The notes beneath the pieces are model-generated. The model searched no databases and was not told the origin of the DNA. It saw nothing but the letters and a program-made list of their open reading frames with translations. Below, in pieces: positions 1-9,310 of a DNA stretch of 64,000 nt. The position numbers and the translations under genes were made by a program. Each line of letters begins with the position of its first letter. Position 1 is the first letter of the stretch. The stretch comes from Otatea glauca (taxonomy: Eukaryota; Streptophyta; Magnoliopsida; Poales; Poaceae), in NCBI GenBank assembly GCA_036346275.1, contig CM070717.1, positions 12,335,178 to 12,399,177 of the forward strand, read 5' to 3'.

Positions 1-3000
1 AATAACTCCCGAGCATATCCTAAGCTGCTGCTTAGCAATATCCAAGCTTAATCAAAGATTTTGAGCTAGAAACTTTACCCTAAAAAATGTGGTTTCTATC
101 AAAGTTTAGAGCCTCACCATTGGAAACCTATAAGGATCTAGAATGTGCATGTGGGTTGGTTGCAAACTAGAAACTTTTCTCTACCACGTGATTTAGTTTT
201 GGGTCCAATCCAAAAGCAAACACTAATTTTAAAAGTGTCTCAAAGGTTGAATCTATTCTGAAATTCTGGGACTTAGCCAACCAAAGCAACCTCATTATTT
301 TTTTCCTCACCAAGCCAACAAAACTCGTTTTGCTCCTCCCAACCGAATGCTGTCTTCAACTCACTCCCCAAGCAGGCGCCTCCTTCCCTCCTCCTCCATG
401 GCTGCAGCCCCCAAGCTCCTCCACGCCTCCACCTTGAGCTAGGGCAGCAGCAACTCTTCTCCTCCAAGCTCCTCCACGCCTCCACCTAGAGCAAGCTGCA
501 GCAGCTCCTCCCTCCTCTCCACTAAGCTCTCCTCTCCTCCATTCCTAGGGTTCCAACATGGGGTGTTGAGGTAAGGATTCCTTGGCCTTGTTGGAGTATT
601 TCCCATGTCTAGGAAGTGTTCTTGCAACTTGGGAGCCTTTGGATTTGGAGATTTTGATGGAAAAGTTCAGACCTAGGGTTTGGTGTGTTTGCTGAATTTC
701 GAGCTGGGTACAGAGCTTCGGTTTCCTGCATGTTTGAGCTAGTTAGAGGCCCCATATGCTCGGCCGCCTGTAGAAGTAATTGTAGATAATGGAGTTATCT
801 TTCATTTCCAACTGGAATCACTTGATTCCGTTAATCTAACTGAAAGTTATGATGTATTTGGTGCGTGCTGCTCTGAAATGCTGAAAGTGTGGAGTTGAAA
901 CTTGAGCTGTGGGTTAAAAATAGTTAGAGGCCGAATTAGAATTTAATTTTTTCCTGAGAAGTTGTAGGAAATTTCGTGTAGATTGTAAAACTATTATCAT
1001 TTACTCAATTCCATTAAGTATAGCATTTTTGTGATGAAATTGGTGCATGTTGTTCGGAAACCCTGAATTTTCTGAACACTGAAATTGCTCCCTGTTCGTG
1101 GGCAAACTGGGAGTTCCTCGTGCAGTGAATGATAGATCGGCCAAAACTTAGTTGTAGATATGTCTCTTAAGTTTCATTAGAACTTGGAATCACTCAATTT
1201 GGTTAAGTGGTTAGGAAGTTGTGAGCAAATTAATGTAGTTCTGTCCTGGAATGTTGCAAATGTTTAGAGAACTGTTTTTGTGTGTTTTTGGGCAAGTTAA
1301 TGCTTTGGGAAATCAGTGAGGGGTAGAGGTATGTGTAGGTATTGTTCTTATTCTTAATTAGAAGCTGGAATCACTCCATTTGGTTCGATAGATAAAAAGA
1401 TATACTATTTTGAATTCATGCAAGTTCTGAATTTTTAGAGTGAAGTTCAGTCTGAAACTGAAAAGTCCAGATTTAGGATTTCAAACCAAAAAGGGGTAGT
1501 ATTTATGCTATTTTTAGATTTCGTAATGTGTTACAAAGGTTAGGATTTGGGGTTATTGGTGGAGAGCAGTTTAGAAGGATTGCTTGTCTATAAATGTGGA
1601 GTGTATTTTTATTGTGGTTGATGAATGCTTGCTTTTTTTCTTCTCTTTGAACTATCATGAGTCTTCGTTTTTATTCCATCATCATGTGCATAGCATGCAT
1701 TTCATTTGCATTCATTATAATCGTGTAGAGAGCGATCCCGCGGAGATTGACGTGGCCGTGGGGATTGAGGAGCAAGTGGTAACCGAAAATTCGACAGAAG
1801 CACAAGGCAAGCACCTAAGCATATTCAACCTTATTCCTAATTGTATTTTAGTGAATAAATTGGCTGATTGGATGGTTAAGTTATGCATTAGGAATTGAAA
1901 TGTGGGAAGGGTATTAGAACCTAATTGTTGCACATACACTCATTGTTAATTGTCGAACATCTTCCTTGGAGCTAGTATATGGGTAATTATACTGTGTCCA
2001 TGCTTAGTTTGCTTAGATGTCGGGTATGGGCCAAGTGTTGGATGGTTCCTCACTTGAGATTAATTACTTCACACTATTGGGTTGCAATGAATATGGTTAT
2101 GTTTTGGAATGTAAACTTGAGACCAGGCGAGAGGTTGGATCATTTGGGTGTGGAGACTCAAATGTTGTAGTCTCGCCTGTGTCGGTTAAGGACCGCTCCG
2201 TTGTTTGCCATGTTGATCGAGCACACCTTGTTGATCGCATGCACGATAATGGTAAGGTAAGCCACCCTTTCATGTCATCTTGTTCGATGGGTCATGCCCT
2301 CATGCGGTTGGGCGTGGTTGAGGCGAGGCTTAGGCCCCTCGAGGGGGTTGCTAGGTGCTCGGGCCGCATGAGGATGGTCCAACGAGTAGATATGGATGAG
2401 AGGAGGGTTGACATGAGGTTCCTTGTGGCGCATGTCGTGCGATTGATGATCCCTGCAGGTGAATAAGCGATTCAATTGCCGCTCTCGGATATGAGCACGC
2501 TTGTATCATCCGACATTTCAACGTAGTAATAACTTAAATTGAAACTAGTTGGTATACTCGATGTGGTTTCTTGTTCATGATTCTATTTGCTCTCTTAAAT
2601 GTTTAAAATTCAGCTCTCACTTTAGCAATAGGTGCTGTTTATAAATGCTATAAAATTTGTAAATTGAGTAGTTGCATGTGAATCTGAATCAAAGTTAAGC
2701 TTTTATGCACTTGTTACCTTAAGCTTTTTCCTTGCTACATCCAAATGCATATGCCTTCAAGTCGGTCATATATGGACCACGGGTAAGTCTTGCGAGTACC
2801 TTCTGTACTCATGCTTCTGCTTTGTGGTTTTCAGGTGAGGATCAAGTTGGATGCGAGTTCTGTCCTTATTGCCTCTCGGTGGTCAAGGGCACGAATAGAG
2901 GCTATGTTTAACGATAAACGCCGGAAGTGTTCAAAGGCAGGACACTCCCGGAGATATCATACTTTTGGTTTATTTTTGTGGTTGTGCTTTCATTTTGTTG

Positions 3001-3400
3001 TATAGTTATCCTTAAGCTATGTCATGTCTAGGTTTCAAAACTTGGCTACTTCTAATGTTGAACCTTGTTGTAGTATGGTGCTCATCCCATGCTTAGTATG
3101 TTGCTTCCTTTTGGTTATATTGTGGTTGTGTCATGATGGTTATGATATGTTCATGCTTTTTGTCATTTTTTTGTTATTTGTTTCTCCTGTCTGCTGAGTG
3201 GATGTCCTCTCTTTTAGAGGCATCATGCCGAAATTTTGTAGATTTCCTGAGTCTAGGTAGTATCTCTTGTTTTGCCGGGTTTTGTCTTTGTGCCTTGGTT
3301 TTTTTTAGTCGTTTTGTTGTGCTTCCGCTTGCGTGTCTGGATGTGGGGTTTGAGTTCGTTGCCCCTTTGTGCAAATTGAATTGATGTGGCATTGGAAACC
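1..3400 (+). mobile_element. Partial long LTR of a Ty3/gypsy element (plus sense)
   Basis: No protein domain is visible. The region has the layout of the long gypsy LTRs found elsewhere in this window: an AT-rich leader, a C-rich stretch (300-560) ending in a GT donor-like site near 572, a segment around 1730-1810 ending in AG-GCAAG, then a stem-loop (2124-2179), a GAGTAC hairpin (2794-2810) and a polypyrimidine-AG site (2834). The LTR probably starts left of the window. No PBS is seen at its right edge, so the right boundary near 3400 is a guess. ORFs here (for example 2017-2466) show no family motif and I regard them as chance. Assignment rests on shared architecture, not on terminal repeats. 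Confidence 0.5.
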
Positions 3401-3671
3401 AGTGTCTGGGGATCTGGCGAGTTTCGGGTCGCATACGGGGGGAATACCGGGATTGTTGTCGATTATTTGAGTGGCCTCACTGTTGTCTCACTTGGGCTTG
3501 GGTGCTAGCATTGCGAGAGCCATCGTCGATCCGTTGCTAGCCTCCAAATCCGATGAGGGCGACAGAGCATTCAAATAATCGAGGACGGTCTGGGCGGCTC
3601 CTCTCACCCTCCACACGAACGTCCGAGCCTGGGGCAACGAGGAACAGCCTGGCTTCGACGCTAACAAATTT

Positions 3672-4541
3672 TGCCCGTTCCACAAGATCCACGGCCATGA
3701 TCTGCGGGGCTGCCGGATGTGGATGTTCAAGCTGGACGCCTTTTATATGGGGACTGGAGAGATGCCGACGCTCCAAAAGGGCGATGAACGGCCCGGAGGG
3801 GCCAACGCCGATCAGGCTCAAGCAGGCCCCGACCTAGAGTTCCAGCAGGGCGACCGTCGTGTGGATGTGATCTTCGGTGGTTCTTCAGCATACCGATCCC
3901 GGCGCGAGCTAAAGGACGCCGCGCGTGCCGTCTATCAAGCCACCGCCGGGAAGTCCGCCGACCAACCCTGCAGGTGGGATGGCGTCCCCATCACCTTTTC
4001 TCGGGACGACGCCCCCCCGGGGATGTCTCGGGACTTCAAAACTGCTCTGGTCGTTGCCCCGACCTTAAGCAACACTGTCGTTTGCCGGGTCATGGTCGAC
4101 GGGGGCAGTTCCCTCAACCTGCTCCTGGCAAGCGCCTTGGACCGGATGCAAATACCCCGGTCGAAGATCAAGAACATAGCGATCCCCTTTTTCGGCATCA
4201 TGCCGGGGGGTTCGACCACCCCGCTCGGGCAAGTGGTCCTCCACGTCACCTTCGGTGATTCTGTAAACTTCCGCACCGAGCTGATTACCTTTGAGGTCGT
4301 GGACGGCGACCTCCCCTACAACGCCATCCTCGGACGCCCTGCCCTGATTAAATTCATGGCCACGAATCACTACGGGCATCGGTGCATGAAGCTCCTGGGG
4401 CCAGGCGGCGTCATAACGGTCCGCGACGACCTGAAGGCAGCACACGGCTGCGAGGAAAAGGCCCTGGCGCTAGCCGGCATATTGCCCCAGCCAGGTCCCG
4501 AGGTCACCCCGAAGGGTACCCGGCGGAAGACGGCCGTCTAG
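3672..4541 (+). pseudogene. Tat pol: gag end and aspartic protease
   Basis: One frame runs from a Cys/His cluster at the end of gag (CPFHKIHGHDLRGC, 3672-3713) into a retropepsin domain. The active-site motif VDGGSSLN lies near residue 127 counted from the Met at 3717, and the downstream flap/loop motif is ILGRPALI. In Tat elements VDGGSS is the usual form of the D-S/T-G site; the aspartate is intact. The enzyme would process the gag-pol polyprotein in the virus-like particle. The frame is cut by TAG at 4539-4541 and again at 4626-4628, both before RT. Upstream gag sequence (3490-3670) is not open in this frame over its full length. Confidence 0.85.
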
Positions 4542-4685
4542 CCGAACGGCCCGACCAAGGCCGTGCAGCTCGAAGAAGGAAACTTGGACAAATGCGTCTG
4601 CATTTCCGCCCAGCTCGATCCCAAATAGGAAGGCGAGCTCATCACCTTCCTCCGAGATAACAAAGGCATTTTTGCATGGGAACCG

Positions 4686-6182
4686 GTGGACATGCCAGGG
4701 GTCCCACGGGAGGTGATCGAGCACAGACTGCAAACAAAGCCCGGCTGCAGACCCGCGCGTCAGAAGCTGCGGCACTTCTCCCCCGAGAAGGCGGCGATAA
4801 TTATGGAGCACCTCGATAAGCTCCTCAAGGCTGGTTTCATTCGCGAGGTCAACTACTCCGAGTGGCTGGCCAACCCTGTAATTGTGCAGAAGAAGGGCGG
4901 GAAGTGGCGAATGTGCGTCGACCACACGGGCTTGAACGCCGCATGCCCCAAAGACAACTTTCCAGTTCCCCGCTTAGACCAGATTGTGGACACCACTGCC
5001 AATGCCGAGATGTTGAGTTTTCTCGACGCCTACTCCGGATACCACCAGGTCAAGCTCGCCACGGAAGACGAAGACAAGACCGCCTTCATCACGCCGTTCG
5101 GAACTTTCTGCTATACGACCATGTCGTTCGGCCTTCGCAACGCAGGCGCCACGTTCCAGCGGTTAATGGCTAAAGCCTTCGATCCACAGATCGGCCGGAA
5201 CCTCGAGGTGTACGTCGACGACATCATCATCAAGAGCTCCTCTAGGGCCAGCCACGTCAACGACCTGGCCGAGACCTTCGCCAATCTGAACAAGTTCGGC
5301 ATCAAGCTCAACCCCGAAAAATGCGTTTTCGGTACAACCTCCGGAAAAGTGCTCGGATACATGATCGGGGGGTCGGGCGTGGGCCCGAACCCAGAGAAGA
5401 TCGAAGCAATCGAGCAAATGACCGCTCCGACCTCGGTAAAACAGGTACAAAGCCTCACAGGCCGCATCGTCGCCCTTAGCCGTTTCATCTCCCGGCTCGG
5501 CGAGCGAGGATTGCCTTTCTTCAAGATCCTACGCAGACATGAGGGTTTCGAGTGGACCCCCGAAGCCCAGCGATCCTTCGATAAGCTCAAAGCATACCTC
5601 TCGCGCCCTCCTCTGTTGATGACTCCGCAGCAGGGTGAGGTGCTGCTGCTTTACCTCACGGCCACGACCCAGGCCGTCAGCACGGTCCTGGTAGCCGAGT
5701 GGGCAGGGCGGCAGCACCCAATCTACTACGTCAGCGAAGTACTCCACGGGCCAAAGGAGTGCTATCCCTTGGTCCAAAAGTTACTCTATGCACTCTTCAT
5801 GGCTTCGCGGAAGCTTCGGCACTACTTCCAAGCGCACGCGGTGGTTGTCCCGAGCGGCCTCCCGCTTGGGGAGATCCTCAAAAACCCTGAAGCCGGAGGT
5901 CGCGTCGCCAAGTGGGCCATGGAACTGGCTGAGTTCGATCTTCGCTTCACGGCCTGCGTCGCCATCAAATCGCAGGCGCTGGCCGACTTCGTTGCCGAAC
6001 AAACGGCGGAACCTGCTCCCGAGCCCGAGGTCGAGACCGAAGACCCTTGGACCATGTTCTTCGATGGATCAAGGTCCTTTGAGTGCTCGGGGGCCGGCAT
6101 TCTTCTCATCACCCCTCAGGGCGACCGCCTGAGGTATGTGGTCCGCTTCGGCTTCCCCGCTACCAATAACGCGGCGGAATAG
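4686..6182 (+). pseudogene. Tat pol: reverse transcriptase and RNase H
   Basis: The 498-residue open stretch holds a Ty3/gypsy reverse transcriptase followed by RNase H. Recognisable blocks are the finger motif SEWLANPVIVQKK, FLDAYSGYHQV with the first catalytic aspartate, and YVDDIIIKS (about residues 177-185) with the catalytic DD pair. A connection and RNase H region follows (QAVSTVLVAEWAG, HPIYYVSEVL). The second RNase H begins near residue 455 with MFFDGSRS. It shares the frame of the protease ORF, so this is one polyprotein interrupted by stops. The TAG at 6180-6182 falls at a Tyr position of the usual NNAAEYEALL motif, so that one is not a simple C-to-T change. Confidence 0.92.
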
Positions 6183-6500
6183 GAGGCCCTCTTGGCTGGC
6201 CTTCGAGCTTGCAAGTCCTTGGGCGTCCGCCGCCTAATTGTGAAAGGAGACTCCTAGCTCGTCGTCAACCAGTACAACAAAGTTTACAAGTGTTCGGAAC
6301 CTCTGATGGCCAAGTACCTTGCCGAGGTACGCAAGATGGAAAGATGGTTCCGAAACCTGAGAATCCAGCACGTACCCAGGAAGGACAATTCCACCGCAGA
6401 TCTTTTGTCCAGGCTCGGATCGTCCGGCGACGAGCTTCCGCCGGACGTCATCTTTGAGACCTTGGCCACACCGTCCGTTAGCGACCAGGAAGACCCGGTG
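6183..6500 (+). pseudogene. Tat pol: second (archaeal-type) RNase H
   Basis: The same frame continues from MFFDGSRS (just upstream) through EALLAGLRACKSLGV, VKGDS, and VPRKDNSTADLLSRL. These are the conserved blocks of the extra RNase H (aRH) that defines Tat-lineage pol proteins; the usual D-E-D-D residues can be traced except where the stop at 6180 falls. A TAG at 6255-6257 sits exactly where relatives have glutamine in GDSQLVV, consistent with CAG to TAG. The domain is thought to assist strand processing during reverse transcription. It is contiguous with RT upstream and integrase downstream. Confidence 0.88.
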
Positions 6501-6659
6501 GCCTTCCTCGAATGTGTTCCGTCATGGATGGATCCATTCATGAGGTTCCTCGACCAAGGGGAGCTCCCCGCCTCCCCAGCCGAAAGAAGCAGGCTCCGGC
6601 GACGTGTGGGCTCGTACAGGCTTGTCGGCGGGCAGCTCTATCGTCGCGGGGCTTTGGGC

Positions 6660-7760
6660 GTTCTGTCAAAATGCATCACTCCAGAAGAAGGTAAATACCT
6701 GCTCAACGACATACACTCCGGCCTATGCGGCGCTCACTCCTCTTTCAGGACCATGGTCGGGAAGGCCTTCAGGATGGGCTTTTACTTGCCGACGGCGCTC
6801 GAAGATGCCCGGGGTATCGTTCGTACTTGCCAGGCCTGTTAGTTTCACGCCCGAAAGGTCAGGCAACCGGCCTACGCTCTGTAGACCATTCCCCTCGCCT
6901 GGCCATTCTCGACATGGGGCCTCGACATCCTCGGTCCCTTCCCGAGGTCGGTCGAGGGGAAGAAATTCCTGTTCGTAGCCATCAACACCTTTTCAAAGTG
7001 GATCGAAGCAGAGCCGGTCTCCGCTATCACCGCCAGGGCCGCGGTAAGGTTCTTCCGTTCCTTTGTGGTCACGAGGTACGGAGTCCCTTGCAGGATTATC
7101 ACCGACAACGGGACGTAGTTCACCAGTGAGCTGTTGCAAGAGTTCTGCGCAGATATGGGAACCAAAGTCTGCTATGCTTCGGTAAGCCACGCCCAGAGCA
7201 ACGGGGCACACGAGCGCGCCAACGGGCAGCTTGTCCAAGGGCTCAAGCGAGTTTTAACGAGCTCGGTCGCCGCGGCTTTGGCATGGGTGGGCGATCTCCC
7301 CACGATCCTTTAGTGCATTACGCACCTCGACCAGCCGGGCAACAGGAACAAGCCCTTTCCAGCTTGTCTTCGGGGCCGAGGCTGTCCTGCCACCCGAGGT
7401 CACGCTCCGCTCCGTCAGGGCGAGTTCGGTCGACCGGGTCGACCTCGAGCGGGAGCGATCCCTCGACCTCGCCTTGGCAGAAGAAGTAAGTTGTCACGCG
7501 CTGCTGCGCTCGGCGCGTTACATACAAGATCTCCACAGGCATGCCGCCCGAGCTGTCCGACCCAGGGACTTCCGCGTTGGGGACCTGGTCCTAAGGCGAA
7601 TCCAAGATCGCTCCCACACCAACAAGTTGTCCACGCTGTGGGAGGGCCCCTTCAGAGTCGTCTTAGCAAGCCGCGCAGGAGCTTACCGTCTGGCGGTCCC
7701 CGATGGCAGGGAGCTCGCGAGCTCATGGAACATAGGCCAGCTCGGAGGTTCTACGCCTAG
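6660..7760 (+). pseudogene. Tat pol: integrase
   Basis: An HHCC zinc-binding N-terminus (H at DIHSG and GAHSS, then RTCQAC) is followed by a DDE core. The catalytic acids are visible: D in WGLDILGP, D in IITDNGT, E in NGAHERAN. The C-terminal part (PFQLVFGAEAVLPPEV, then RVGDLVLRR and LWEGPFRVV) lies in the +1 frame from about 7316, so there is one frameshift just after the stop at 7311. In-frame stops are TAG at 6840, 6882, 7116 and 7311. The first three replace glutamine in TCQACQFH, AYALQTIP and TDNGTQF. The last replaces tryptophan in the usual VLWC/ILWC motif. No chromodomain is seen. Confidence 0.9.
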
Positions 7761-8049
7761 CGCTCTTCTCTCACCCGCCTCTAAGTTAAGGTGTCTCCTC
7801 CGTTGCTCCTGTGTTCGTTCTTGTGCTCTGAGCAAACCCGATTCAGGGCGTGCTCGGGGCTTTTTGTTTTGTCATGCCCTGGTCCGGCCCAGGTTTGCGC
7901 CCGTAATAAAGATTTCCTTCGCTCCCGGTTCTGACCTCTTTTCAATTTGTGGAAAGGATGGCGTCCCGTCATAGCCTTGAGTTGCAGTTTCCTTCGATCG
8001 AAGGTCACGCCATCCTAAAAGACCTCGGGCCCAGAGTCCCGTCCACCTC

Positions 8050-8800
8050 CTTTTTGACCAAATAAGTTTCTTTTAGGACGCCTCAAACGGCGCGACCCCG
8101 CGGCGCGACCATAAGGGCAACCATGAGGTCACGCGGCGGGCTTGACCTCGAGGCGTCCATGCGTGCTCTTTTTTGCAGCGCCTAGGGTCACGTTCTCTAG
8201 GTTTGCCTCGGGGATGAACAACCCGAGCCTGGGCATTCCCAGGATCGGGGGCCACAGTAAAGCGATCGTTATCGGGGTAAGCCGGCCATCCCCCCGTGCT
8301 GCCAACCATTGAACGTTCTCAGAGGGCGCCCCGAGCCTGATGACATTTCCCGGGCTCGGAGGTCGCAGTTGGGAATTCACCACCGGGGATGACTCAGTCG
8401 TTCTAAGACAACCTTTCCTCCGGGGCCGAGTGGCCAGGTTCGAATTTCTAAACCGCCCTCTGAGGGGGCCTTGCCGAGCTTGATGCATTCCCGAGCTCGC
8501 CGAGTCAGACCCAAGGCCTAAAATCTGGTCCGGCCTGAGCTATCCCAGCCGACCGGTCGAGTTAATGCCCAAACTCGAGTCTCGCCAGCGAGGCCTCGGT
8601 TGGGGCCGTTTTCTCTGGGTTCGCCTGAGGGACGTCAGTATCCCGAGCCCGATGCATTCCCGGGCTCGGAGGCCGCGGTAAAACGATTCTTATCGGAGTA
8701 AGCCGGCTATTCCCCTGCGCTACCGACCAGTGAACGTCCTCAAGGAGCGCCCCGGGTCTGATGACATTCCCGGACCCGGAGGTCGCGACCCTTAAGATTA
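8050..8800 (+). repeat. GC-rich tandem repeats in the 3' region of the Tat element
   Basis: A block beginning near 8191 recurs near 8608, an offset of about 417 bp. Shared landmarks are a TCTCTAGGTTTGCCT-like start, a GAGCC(T/C)G(A/G)-CATTCCCGG core, a TCGGAGTAAGCCGGC-like middle and an end near TCGGAGGTCGC. Short modules with CCGAGCCCGATGCATTCCCG-like sequence recur several more times. Identity is partial, so the copies are old or evolve fast. Tandem repeats between pol and the 3' LTR are a known Tat-lineage trait. No protein domain is visible in any frame. Confidence 0.75.
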
Positions 8801-8882
8801 CTACCAGGGATGATCTCGGTCGCAATAAGTCGCTCTGTCGCAACAAGCCGACTAATTCCCCATAGCCAAGTCATCAAGACCT

Positions 8883-9055
8883 GTCAACCCGAGTCGTGCC
8901 CGAGCCCGAGTGATTTCGGGCGAGGCCTCGGTTAAATTGGCCTCGAGCATCAATTGGCTCGGTTAGCCCGTCAACCCGAGTCTTGCCCGAGCCCGAGTGA
9001 TTTCGGGTGAGGCCTCGGTTGGATTAACATCGGGCATCAGACAACTCGGTCAGCC
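8883..9055 (+). repeat. Two tandem 87-bp units in the Tat 3' region
   Basis: Unit 1 spans 8883-8969 and unit 2 spans 8970-9055. Both start GTCAACCCGAGTC and share CCCGAGCCCGAGTGATTTCG followed by a GAGGCCTCGG block. The second unit is one base shorter and diverges towards its end. They follow the larger repeats directly and precede the antisense gene. Confidence 0.85.
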
Positions 9056-9310
9056 TAAACTGGGTAGTTCAAGTGAAAGGTGGTGGGTCTCATTACGGGG
9101 GTCTGCAGGAACGCGCCCGCCACACGCCACGTACCCCGTATTATTCGACCCTTCCAGCAAGCAGCCCACGCAAAGTATGCAATGGTGGCACAGACCAACA
9201 AACAAGCTAAGTCTTCCAAAGAAACGCAACTCTATAAGACTTAGCAAAAAATTATTTTGTCTTTACAAGGGGGGGATCTTTCGCCCCCCGACCCATCCAC
9301 TAACTCCAGT

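Noticed and set aside
2017..2466. 149-codon plus-strand ORF
   Set aside because: No family motif; it lies within LTR sequence and spans a stem-loop found in other LTRs. Judged a chance ORF.
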